Source: Motacilla alba alba
Lineage: Eukaryota; Chordata; Aves; Passeriformes; Motacillidae
DNA length: 64,000 nucleotides
Direction: 5' to 3'
NCBI RefSeq assembly: GCF_015832195.1
Contig: NC_052018.1
Span: 36,275,052-36,339,051, forward strand
Shown: one piece after another, positions 12,593-23,670 of the stretch
Position numbering within the stretch: position 1 is the first letter of the stretch
Layout: every line of letters starts with the position of its first letter
Position numbers and translations under genes: made by a program
Notes under the pieces: model-generated
Databases searched by the model: none
The model's input: only the letters and a program-made list of their open reading frames with translations
What the model was told of the DNA's origin: nothing

Positions 12593-15500
12593 TAGGCAAT
12601 ACTGCACTTCTACATGGTTCCAACTTGCCTACCCTGGCAGCTGCTGCAACTTAGCTCTGAAGCTTGCTTGTTTGCCCATTAGCGTTTGAAATGAATGAGA
12701 AAAATGTGGGCAATTTTCCAGAGATCAAGAAGATACCCTACACAGGGGTCTGCCCAGTTTATCCTCTCTAATCCACATTGCTTTGTCCCCTCCAGAAACT
12801 TCATTTAACCAAAGTAGGTGTCATAAAAGGTAGGCAACAGTCAGAACTCTGACTGAGCTGCAGCTCAACATGCTCCCAGCAGTTAGGAGCAACAAAGAAA
12901 ACCCTCTTGAGTGCTCAAGCAGGGAATTAATTATTTCCAGGCTGTATTTTCACAAAGGTGTTTAGACTGATAGTGGCACCTGAAGAACTGAAAAACAGAG
13001 AACTTGCTTCAAACATAGACATATTTGGGAACTTTGTACAGTCACATTGTTTCAAGACAACTGGTTGACAAATGAGAGCATGGTGGGTGCTAAACAAAGG
13101 TGATCTGTTCAAATAATGTCACAGCCTGAAAGAAAATACCACTATCAGAACTAGTCAAGTGTGTGTCCATCACGACTAATAGCTGGTGTCAGTCCCCCCT
13201 GAGTGACAAGCCCTGTGCTCTGGGGCAGGTGGAGCCCAGCAGGGCTGTGGTGGCAGCACACCAGCTGGGACCCTCCAGCTGGCCGGGGGCTGTGGCGGCC
13301 CCAGGGCTGCACAGAGGGAGCCACAGGAGCAGTGCTGGGTGACTCACAGTGCTGGTAAGGAGGCAGATAAAGCACCCTGGAAAATATAGGTCACAAGCCA
13401 ACGCTGAACTAACATGAGGAACCAGTTCATTTACTGCTTGACAGCTGTAATGGGTGGGGTCGGGGAAGAATGAATCTACGGGTCCCTGAAGAACTCACCC
13501 TGCTGCTGTCCACAACAGCATGATACCATTACCAACAAACAAACAAGTATTAAAGGCATTGCAATTCTGCTAATTTTCATTTAAAACCCCCAAAACTATC
13601 AATCAAACAAACAAAATCAAAAGTAAAACCTTAGATGTAAAAGGTCCAGTGGAGAATTGAGAATTTCCCTCCTTTTCTTGGTTTAAATCATGCCCAGTTC
13701 AAATCATATGAACCCATGTACCTTGACTCTGTAAGGGCTTTGTTGTGGTTACCAGGAAAATAGGAAGAAATTACTGTCCCAGTGATTTCTTTTTCAATTA
13801 TGGAATAAAGGGTTAATGATTATAAAATATGAGTGACTTGTACAGAGAATATGTGATATCTTTTCTCCTTGTCCTGACTACTGCCCCTGTAATCATATAA
13901 GTAATTCAGAACAGACTGCACCAGCCTTTATAATTCCCCTTCGAGGCACTTGGAAAGGATGGGAATTCATTCTGTTCCATTTGCAGCCAAACTTTGCAAT
14001 TCTGAAATTTCCTATCCCAGAAAATCACATTTATGAGGTAAAACAACCATAGGGGGATTGTGAGCCTGATGGAGGAAGAAGGTTGATTAGGTTATTGGTG
14101 TGTCCACAGTAATAACATTGTTTAAACTGGAACTGGAACATGGCAATGTCCTTAACAGGCCTCCTTGATCAGACCCTCTAGAAAGAAAGTGGAAAGAAGG
14201 GAAAAAGGTAAATCCAAAGAAGGAACATTGTAGAAATAATGTAGAGCAAGGAATATGGGAAGAAAATGCTGCTCCAAAAAGCCAGCAATGGGTTGCACGT
14301 GTTCCCATGTATCAGGGATCAGTCAATCCACCTCATGGTTTGTTCTTACGCCCTTCTTAACTGCACAGGGTGCCTATTCAGCATAATACAAAATGAGATG
14401 TGTTTCTGTATTTTAGCCGAGTTTTTTAAGTTCAAACCACCTTTAAAGTGCATTAGCAATCCTGTAACACCTGACAAAGAGGAAAGGCTGGGTACAGTTC
14501 TTCCTCCCCAATACACCCAGTCTTCTGTGCCACACTCTCTGCCCCCAAAAAAGGCATGGTAAGAAAGAGGCATTCTAATCTTTACAGACCATTCACTTCA
14601 ATTGGCTTTGGATTGCTTGAGCCCTCCACTTTTGTATTCTAAAGAAACCAAGAGAAAGCTCACGAAGATCAGAGGCAGCTGAATGTCTTTATGTATAAAA
14701 TAGCTTGAAAGGTAGGGCTTAACCCAGCAAAAGAGAGAAAAATTCACAGTTCACCTACTCTATCCAGTCACAGATTTGTAATTTTGACACTTGTGATAAA
14801 ACGAAAAGAAAAAATGTTAAAATTACATGGAGCAGGGAGGAGGTTCATGAGTCTAAACTAAAAGCCTGAAAACAATAATTTCAGGACTTCAATTGTCCCT
14901 ACAGATTTCCTCTAAAGACTGACAGCATGTGGCACTATCTTACTCTAATTTTCTCCAAAGGGAAAATGTGATACTGTATTAACATTGAATTAATCAGAGG
15001 AGCCAAATATATCTGTATGCACAACATATCTGTATCTCCCTATCTCAGAAAACTTTCTATCCCAACTGAGCACCAGCTGGAAGTGAAATTCTTGCAATGG
15101 AGCCCTTTCTGTTTAATCCCTTAATCTTCTCAACAGTAGGGATTCTCTCTTAAACCCGACTGGAAAGTAACATCTGCACTGTTGAAAGAGAGAAAGCACC
15201 AGAAGGCAAGCCAGGGAGGTCTCAGCTCCCTCTCTCCCACACAGTAGTTTTCTCTTGAAGATGCCTGTTAAAGGACAGTTTACATTTAATGGCAGTCACA
15301 CAGATCAGGCAGAACCCCAGAGGCTGAAATATTTTCTGTTTCTGTGCAGTTGTGGCTCCCCATTCTCATGATGTGGCGGGAGAACTTTAAATGACAAGGA
15401 GACCACAGAGATGGATTAACCTGCAGAGACGGATTAACCTGTAAGTGTTGTTGCTCCCTGAAAGATACTACCTGTCCTCCCTTCAACCTTCCCTTCCTAT

Positions 15501-18339
15501 TATTCATGGTTAGTATTTTGACAGTTTAGACCACAGGGGTGTTCCTGTCTGTAACATGTCCTGACTGTCAGTCCTGGGGCTTTATGATGGGTTTCAATGT
15601 CTCTTTTAAGATTCGAGGTTAAGCAACATAGTAGCACAGATTAGTTGAGTGGCTGCTTCCCAAATGCTAGGTCAAAATTCATGGGTCTCCTGGTTAACCC
15701 AGCCTTATAAAACCCCATGAAAAGTCAGGCACAGCTCTCACAATCTTGTTATGTCGTCTTACAATCTAATAGAATGTGGGAAACACCCATCTCTAATCAG
15801 AATTAAATGTAAATATGTATTAATGCATAGAATTCCTATGTATAATGTCTTCAAAATATCAAACCTGATATTTGAAGGAGGATAAGTAGAAGATTGTTTG
15901 CCAGAGTATTTTTTCCTGATTTTAAATAATAGTTTTATGGGGACAGGGAGGAAGATAACTCTGAACTCAGGTGACCAGATGGGACTCACTTAATTCTGTT
16001 CTCTCTTTGAATATCTGTCTTGTTTCCTCTCTGCCCCTTTCCCCCCTTTTTAAATTCTCACAATGCTGCAGTACAAGTATCTGTTGCAGAAAGCAGAAGT
16101 GATGGTAGCTAGCCTTATGTTGCTAGACTGGCCTGTTTCTGAAACAGTCAATTAAAGCAAACGTTTTACCAATGGCCAAGAAAATCTTCACAGAAATTTT
16201 TCACTCTTACTTTTTTAGTAACCTTTCAACTTTATAATGGTAATCACTTACTCTGGAGAACAGAGCCTGACCCATGCCATATCTTGGGTTAGAAGCTACT
16301 TTTTGGAAGAAATAGTGAGTCCAAATCAGGCATACACTGAAAAGGGTAAGTGCACAGTGATAAGAATGCACCTTTTTGGTCTTCCATCTAAAGTCTGTAA
16401 TTTATCATAGGTTCCATTGGATATTCTGTGACTTCCGGTGAGGATTAAACATAAAGAATCCTCTGCTTTGGCTTTCTGGGCTCAGAAACCGTGACTGGTT
16501 TCATGGTTGCAGAAAAATTGGTATGCAGGCCCAGGGCTTCCTTCAGTCTCAGCTGAAAGCTTCTGGCTCCTCACTAGAGTGAGACCTGCCCAAGAACCAG
16601 TGAGTAACTGAGCTGTGACACCACAGAAAAGGTCCCAGGTGAAACATTTAAATGGCACTGCAGTGGTGGTCCAGAAATATATTCAAGGGACTGGAGACCT
16701 AAGTTTACAAGCAGCCCTGAAGCCCCGTGAGCATATGTAGGGCATCATGCCTGTGGGAGGGTATTCTCTTTATTCAAGTGATGCTGATAATAGCAAACAC
16801 CCCCCCTACTGAACACACCACATTTGCCAGTGTCCAAAACAGACCAGAGACTTGAGGCAGACCTTCTGATCTCCACTCTCTTCCAGCTGGATCCATCACA
16901 CAGAAGACACGAGAGTATCCCAGACTCTCGTAGAATCAGGTCTTAGTAAAACATATCCCTAATAACTTAAAGATAGGTAATTTATTTCAATGGGGAAAAT
17001 TTATGTAAAGTGACTGAAAAAGATGAACTAGAAAGGCTGGTAAACAACTTTTCTTCTATCCACTGGGTCCTGGATAGGTAGGCACATTCCTCCAGTCCTT
17101 TTTCAACTTTCAGTGCCTTCATGAGCCAAAAATAGCCCACTAAGGTTTGGCAGTAAGTCTGCTTCCCTGTTAGGCCTCCTTTGTCTCTCACATGCTTCTT
17201 GGTCTGTTCCTTGCTTGTTGCCCTTTTTGTCCACTGCCCATCCCACCCTTAATTTGGGAAAACTGTACCGTGCCTGCATTTTCTTAGGGAAAAAGAAATA
17301 ATGCTTGTTTCACGTCCTCCCCCAAGGTTTGTCTTGACCCAGAAGGCAGCAGTGAGGACCTTCTTACTCTCATAACCTCTGCAACATGATGTTCAATACA
17401 CCATAGTGGGCCAGAAATAAATTAGAGAAGGAATACTTGTGTTCCAAGGTTGTGGTACATTCTGCTGCTTTTATGTCTGCAGTGTTTATGGTGGGGCCTT
17501 TTAGAAAGCCAGAGTTAATGCAATGGTCTATGAGTAACAGAGTGCAATTAGTGAGGGCCCCTGGAAGCATGCAAAGCAGGAGAATCAATCTTTGCAAACC
17601 TTGGCCTTAGCCTGGAAAGAGGTGGTTTATGATCATGAGGTGCTTTTTGACCTGCCAGCATCATGGCAATATATTACAAAGGCTGTTGCTGTTCCTCCCT
17701 GGAGCAGTGCTGGAAACAAAAGTGGATTAAGGGGCAGAGGGCACTGCACTGCCTCCTCAGCTATCCAAATGCAAAAAGAGATGTATTGCATAGCCAAGAA
17801 GAGTTTGTGATGTAACAGCTTAGTATTGTTGTTAACACACCAGCCCAGTAAGAATCCCCATGCTGTTGCATTCAGAAGGTCAGGTGCCTCCCCTCACTGT
17901 ATCTTAACTGGGAGGCTCAGTGGTGAGCACTGATTCATGGTCAGCATCTTTTCATTTCTGCCCTGACCCAGATTCTGAGCTTTTGCTCCAAACTGGCATG
18001 ACACTGCAGGGATCAGAGGCCATTTGCTCTATTGTTAGCAGCTAGGTACAAGACTGTACAGGGAGAAGTGGAGTGGAGGCGTTGGAAAAAGCTAAGTCTC
18101 AAAAATAGATAGTTTTACCTGGGAAATCCTGAAATGCCACTGTGCAATCAGGTGATGCCAGACATATGCCATACTCTGCCCTTAGGAGCCAACAGCTCTG
18201 CTTTGCTGAGGGCTTTAGTGGAACTGCAGTCGGGTGGTGATGTAAGCACACGGACCTCTCGCTTCCAGCTCTCTTGATCCCATTGCTTTGAATTGCAGAT
18301 TCAGGCTGAGCATACAAAAGAACACACTGTGAGAATATG
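12593..18339. other. Non-coding stretch, no gene recognised
   Basis: No gene is supported. A modestly GC-rich patch at about 13.18-13.40 kb carries overlapping open frames on the minus strand (70-74 codons) with no recognisable product. Otherwise the stretch is AT-leaning unique sequence. It includes a small 18-bp tandem repeat at 15.4 kb, listed separately. Confidence 0.6.
15406..15441. repeat. 18-bp tandem duplication (2 copies)
   Basis: Two adjacent 18-bp units, CAGAGATGGATTAACCTG and the same unit with one C for T change, sit head to tail. The high identity suggests a fairly recent slippage or duplication event. No function is evident. Confidence 0.9.
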
Positions 18340-18343
18340 TTTT

Positions 18344-18423
<80 letters not shown>

Positions 18424-18437
18424 TTTCTTTATTTCTT

Positions 18438-18484
<47 letters not shown>

Positions 18485-18492
18485 TTCTCTCT
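18340..18492. repeat. (TTTC)n / (TC)n microsatellite
   Basis: A roughly 150-bp, almost pure pyrimidine tract. It starts with about 25 TTTC units, has a single A interruption near 18431, then passes into (TC)n with occasional TTTC. All apparent reading frames here (FFLSFFLS on one strand, KKERKKER on the other) are translations of the repeat and not genes. Such a tract is likely length-variable and can adopt triplex structure. Confidence 0.98.
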
Positions 18493-19603
18493 TATCAAAA
18501 TCTCTGCAAGTGTGCTGAGAGGGGCAGGAGGGTGTCTGCTGCAGATTATTACTGAGACCACTTGTGACACTTTCTCATTAGCCTGTGTAATGGGAAGCCA
18601 ATCTGCTGCTCAGGAAGCAGCACTGCAAATTATTTTCAGCCACAGATGATGCAGCCTGGCTTTGAACTGCTTGGGCCTTGTTGCAACAGAAGCACCAGCA
18701 ATATTCATTTAATGTGCATTGACCTTTCCCTGACCTGGGAGACAGAGACAGCTCCTGCTCTGGCCTTTTTCTATCACCATGCTTTTTTCTGTAAAGATTT
18801 TGCTTGGCAGTCTACCAGGAGGAAAACATTAAATGCTGTCAGCAAAAAAAGTACCAAGTTTGTTTGGCTTCAGTACAGTTAGGGGAGAGAAACGAATTCT
18901 TTTATTTCTCCTCTCCTGTAGCCATGCTGAGGACACATGGCAACTTTTGAACCTTAAAGGACAGCAATATGGAGTGAGGACAAAGGAGTAATCTGGACAA
19001 AGGGTGCCCCTAGGGCATTAAAAATAACTACTCCCCTCACCTTCTGTTGCTGCAGTAAGCTCACACCACTTGTCACTCAGCAGGACATCTGTATCAAATA
19101 GGATGAAACTGGGGATGACAGGAAGTTCCTGAATGTAGACAAATCCATCAAGTAGATGCTTTGGATATGAAACTCTGAGCTAATACCTGCTCCTAAAATG
19201 ATATCCCTTTAATATGCAGTTGCAGGGGCACAAGCTTTTCATTATCCATGACAGCAGAAGAGAGACTGGGGATGATGCCCTGACCCCAAAGCTTGACGCA
19301 CTACACAGTAGCAGGCCAGCACAGCCGTAGGACCAATTGCACCAAAATCTGAGCACCCACAACAGAGGCATAAATGAGGAGAAGAGGAAACATGAGACAG
19401 ATGTAGAAGGGCATGAAAAAAACACCTCTTCCTTGAAAATCAACAGAGCTCAAGGGAAGAGATCACAAAGAAGCAGAATACAGGATGAGAGATTACTGCC
19501 TGGTCAAAAGCATAAGACTTCATACTTGAGTTGGATGAGCCTTTACTGACAACACTACACAACCATCACAGTGCCCAACTAGGTCAGGAATGCCTCAAGA
19601 CCT
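18493..19603. other. Non-coding stretch, nothing recognised
   Basis: Unique AT-leaning sequence between the TTTC tract and the minus-strand CR1. Open frames are below 90 codons and unconvincing. No repeat or regulatory site stood out. Confidence 0.6.
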
Positions 19604-20490
19604 GATCACAGAATCACAGAATCATTAGGGCTGGAAGGAACCTCTGGAGATCATCCAATTCGACATCTATGCCAAGGTAGGGTCACCTAGAGCAGGCTAG
19701 ACTGGGACACATCCAAGTAGGTTTGGAATATCTCCAGAGAGGGATATCAATGACCTCCCTGGGCAGCCTGTTCCAGGGCTGTGCCACCCTCAATGTAAAA
19801 GAGTTCTTCCTCATATTGAGGTGGAACTTTGTGTGTTTTAATTTATGGCCATTGCTCCTCATCCTGTCATTGGGCATCACTGAAAAGAGTCTGGCACCCT
19901 CCTCCTGGCACTCACCTTTGAGATGTTTGTATGAATTGATGAGGGCCCCTCTCAGCCTTCTCTTCTCCGGACTAAACAGGCCCAGCTCCTGCAGGCTCTC
20001 CTCACGAGAGAGATGCTCCAGACCCCAAATCATCTTTGTGGCTCTGCTGGGCCCTCTCCAGTATCTCCTTGTCTTCCTTGTACTGAGGAGTCCAGAACTG
20101 GACACAGCACTCCACATGTGGGCTCACCAGGGCTAAGCAGAGGGGGGAGGATCACCTCTCTTGATCTGCTGGCCACTCTCTTCCTGATGCACCCCAGGAT
20201 CCTACTGGACCTTCTGGCTACAAGGACACACTGCCAGCTCATGGTTGCCATCCACCAAGACTCCCAGGTCCTTCTCAGCAGAGCTGCTCTCCAGCAGGTC
20301 AGCCCACAGCCTGTACTGGTACTTGGGGTTATTCCTCCCCACATGCAGGACCCTACACTTGCCCTTCTTGAACCTTATTAGGTTTCTCTCCACTCAGCTC
20401 TCCAGCCCATCAAGATGCCACTGAATGGCAGCCCACAATTTGGGTGTATACCTAATGGTACACTATTATATCATCTGCCACCAGAAGGGC
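19604..20490 (-). mobile_element. CR1 LINE fragment, 5'-truncated, minus strand
   Basis: On the minus strand this reads as the 3' end of an avian CR1. At the 5' side (20.2-20.4 kb) the translation gives [19 protein letters not shown], then [13 protein letters not shown]. Next, in another frame, comes ILGCIRKRVASRSREVILP, and back in the first frame [33 protein letters not shown] and [17 protein letters not shown]. These are in the order expected for the C-terminal end of the CR1 reverse-transcriptase polyprotein. The element ends at 19604 with two copies of the ATTCTGTG octamer (seen as CACAGAAT on the plus strand). Two mutually compensating frameshifts and the missing upstream two thirds or more of the element make it inactive. 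The 5' limit near 20490 is approximate. Confidence 0.96.
19683..20117 (-). pseudogene. CR1 ORF2 C-terminal remnant
   Basis: A 144-codon open stretch inside the CR1 fragment that keeps the last part of the ORF2 protein, downstream of the reverse transcriptase catalytic core. Recognisable blocks are [34 protein letters not shown] and [10 protein letters not shown]. The first residues (MWSAVSSSG) come from a degenerate stretch, so the ATG is not a true start. The polymerase active site and the endonuclease domain are absent. It is a transposon relic, not a host gene. Confidence 0.93.
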
Positions 20491-23400
20491 AATTTTTGTT
20501 CTATTTATTCCCACTTCATCTTGTTTTCTTCCTCCTGGCTCTACAGATTACTCTGAAAGCTAAGAAAAATATACTGCAATTTCAGTTGCCTCCTTGGAGG
20601 AAGGCCTTTCTATTTCCTTCTTGGCCTTTCTTGATCTCTGGATTATGGATTGCTGACATACTCATGTATGTTTTGTTTTGGCCTTTGTTTTGACCTCTGC
20701 ACTATATGCCAGGGCTTGAGAGAACTCATCCAAGGAGCAAATGGGCATTTGTCAGAAATATTTATGCAAAGACAGAGCAGCAATATCTCAGAGAGCCTGC
20801 CCTGGAAGCAAAAGGGTTGTGCCACATCAAACTGTTCTGGCATCAGCTGTCACTTTGGCCAATCACATAAGCAAATGTTGGTCTGGTACCCACTTCAAAG
20901 AAGCTGTGCAGAAAGATCTCACTTTTCCAAAGTACAAGGCTGTGAATTCTTCCTCTAACATGTTTGCACAAACTGTGAGGCTTAGAAGAGATAAAGATTC
21001 CATTCCAGCTATTTATCCTGTGTAGAATCAGAAACCCAAAAAGATACAGCCAAATGAATTTCTGGCAGTAGAGGAGTTTAAACAAATTGCAGAGTCACGG
21101 GACAAAGACTTGCTGCCTAGAAAGGCCAAGAGGGAGCAATACTAGAGCCAATTGCAATTACCTGCTCACCCTGGTACTTCTAAAGCTGACCTCTCATTGC
21201 TATTGCTGGCTGCTAATTTTTTACAGCAATCTTGAATGTTTACATTGAATTAATAAAAACCAAACATTTGTGTCATTAACTTCTGGGCTTGGTAATTCTG
21301 ACATTTCTGGATTTCTTCTCCAGTGCGCAGAAAGCACTCCCCCCTCCCTCTCCTCCAGTTTTGTAAAGGCTCCAAGTAGCTCAGCATAATCTCTGCCCTT
21401 TGTTCCAAGATCCCCTTGTGGGTCCTTGCCCCGATTTGGGATCAATCTGAATACATCCTCTGACAAAATGACTATACCCTATCTCAGCCACTCCTACTCC
21501 GCATTCTGCTAAGTTGATTATAGGACTAATTGGACACAGGCAACAGAACAATTTAACTTCCCTGGAAGATGACAGCACTTAAATGCCCAGAGCCATTGAG
21601 AGTAGCTCTATGCAGGAGCTAATTTTTCCACCTCACTTATCACAGGCAGCTTTCATGCACTGGAAGTTTTAAGGCAATACTTCTCATCAGAAAAGAAACC
21701 AAGTGTTCGGAAGCACACTGCATCAGCCCAGGACATTAATTTTCTCATTCTCTAATCTGTGTTGAGGTGTGCCCCAAATGGCCCTTTTCCCTATTGGGAA
21801 ACATAAGAGCCAGAAGCATTACAGCTCCTACAAAAAATTATGCAGAGGATGGAGTGAGCCTGCTGCTGTTCACTGAAGAGAGCTGAGGAAAATGGGATGA
21901 GATTGGGAAGGAAAAAGAAAAGGAAAGACTGAGCATTTGGAGAAAATTAAGCAGAGGAACAGAGAAAGAAAGGCAGACAAGAGGACAGAGGCCTCTCCTT
22001 CAGTTGAGTTGCTCCTTCCTGGACATGTAAAGCTATGGCACTGAACAACTTTGGGAAAAGCTTTCTGGTCACCTGGCAAGAATCTGCTGAAAAAGAGAGC
22101 TGAAGAGTGCTCTTGATATCCCTGTAGTTTTTAAACCTTTCAAAGGAATTGTTTCCTCCTGGTATTCATCAATGCTGGTTTCCCATGGGTGTGATAGGGA
22201 GGGGACCTCTTTTTAAAAAGTTTTAGCTGCTCAAACACCTTGAAGGTCTTTAGCTGCTCAAACACCTTGAAGGTCACCTCAAACACCACTCTGAAGACAA
22301 TGACATGGGTAAACATTTCCCCCCCCACCTAGGCTCCAGCAGAAAGAACAGAAACCTCGCTGTTTTTGTGGTACCAAAGTACTCCCTTGTGAAAATGAGA
22401 GAGCCCATATATGCAGACATCTCAGACCATCATGTGGCTTGAGCCCCACCACACACCTAAGCCCTGTTCTCAGCCATCCTTCCGTGGTGGGTGTGTGGGG
22501 CTCCATGCTGGGGACACACAGCATTGCCCTAGGAAATGCAACCTGTTGTGCGACAGCATGTCACCCCCTTTGCCAAACAGAAAGCAGCTGGGAGAAAACA
22601 TCTACCCCTAAATGTAGATTTATTAACACTCAGCACCAGGAAAGTCAAGGTCAGGGGTTAAAGCTTGCCTTTATCCATCACCTCTTGATATGACCTTGGT
22701 GGGGCCTTTTCCAAAGGGCAGGGACAGTTGACGCCGTAATGAGCTGCTCTTCCCAGGAGACCCAGCACGATGAAACAGTACAGAACATCCACTTTCATGT
22801 ATCACTGCAAGCATACAGGTTTGATTGGCAATAAGTTTTCCATTAAAAATACATGGGAACTTACCTCAGAGAGACAGAGAGTAGACCCCACAGGATAAAG
22901 TCTTTTCAGCCAGCTTTTAATGATGACAATTATACCCATGTATTTGAGGTTTTCCTTCTTCATTCTTCTCCAAAGAAAACAGGCTCATTTCATGGGGTAA
23001 AACTAGAATGAAAAATAAATTTACAACTGTTGTACTTTAACTGGGTCAATTACATTTTGAAATCTGAATGACTGTGGTTTTAATACAACTAAAGATGGTC
23101 CATAAAAATATTCGCTCACATGAATGTGTAATAGCTACTTTTCAGAATGAAATGGTTTTTAAATTCTGAGGAAATTAACAGTTTCTAAAGAAAGAAGGAA
23201 AATACAACTTGAGTGGTCACTGAGACCATTCATTTTAATGAGTTTGCCAATATGTTGAATTATACAAGGAAGGGTCTAATGCTGCTTTATTCTGAGTACC
23301 AACTGAGCATTCATTCGTCTCTCAACCAAGACTGGAGGTCACAAGTTTTGTCATTTGTTTGAACTTATATTCCAAACATGGTAAACAAGGTGTTCTTTGG

Positions 23401-23579
23401 TGCTCTCCTTCACTGTTTCCTGTTCTGTCCCTCCCTCTCCAAGCACACATGGAGAGCCTGTAGCAGTTTGCTCAGAGGATTTGTGGATTTTACCCAGTGA
23501 ACTATGGAGTTTGTTCCACCTGTCTGTGTTTCTGAATTTGAACTCTAATCTCATATTCATAACTGATGTGTCTTGAGGC
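20491..23579. other. Non-coding stretch, no gene recognised
   Basis: Unique sequence with no convincing coding frame; the longest is about 100 codons at 20.65 kb and has no familiar motif. It contains a perfect 27-bp tandem duplication at 22.2 kb. Nothing else was seen. Confidence 0.6.
22222..22275. repeat. Perfect 27-bp tandem duplication
   Basis: Two identical adjacent 27-bp units, each beginning TTTAGCTGCTCAAACACC. They lie within a minus-strand open frame, so the frame shows a nine-residue peptide repeat (FKVFEQLKT), but there is no other sign that the frame is coding. Exact identity points to a recent duplication. Confidence 0.95.
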
Positions 23580-23670
23580 ATGAAAATTCACAGCACACAA
23601 AATATCCTCTTCTGCTTGACCAGTTCTGTGCTACTTCTGACACTGACACAGGGCCATTATTTTTATGCAG
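23580..23670 (+). CDS. Candidate signal-peptide first exon (weak)
   Basis: An ATG opens 30 codons that read like a secretory signal: a short polar start (MKIHSTQN), a hydrophobic core (ILFCLTSSVLLLTL) and a plausible signal peptidase site near TQG before HYFYA. The frame then meets CAG followed by GTAAGG, a near-ideal splice donor, after one base of the next codon, so the putative exon ends in phase 1, as is common for signal-peptide exons. I do not recognise the protein. There is no visible promoter, upstream exon or partner exon, and hydrophobic short frames followed by GTAAG occur by chance in a window this size. Confidence 0.2.

Noticed and set aside
15849..15877. Hairpin with 12 bp, one bulge and a 4-nt loop
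   Set aside because: AT-rich short hairpins of this size are expected about once by chance in 64 kb.
16909..16931. 8-bp inverted repeat ACGAGAGT/ACTCTCGT
   Set aside because: About ten such short inverted repeats are expected by chance in a window this long.
18293..18649. Open frames of FFLS- or KKER-type repeats
   Set aside because: They are direct translations of the TTTC/TC microsatellite.
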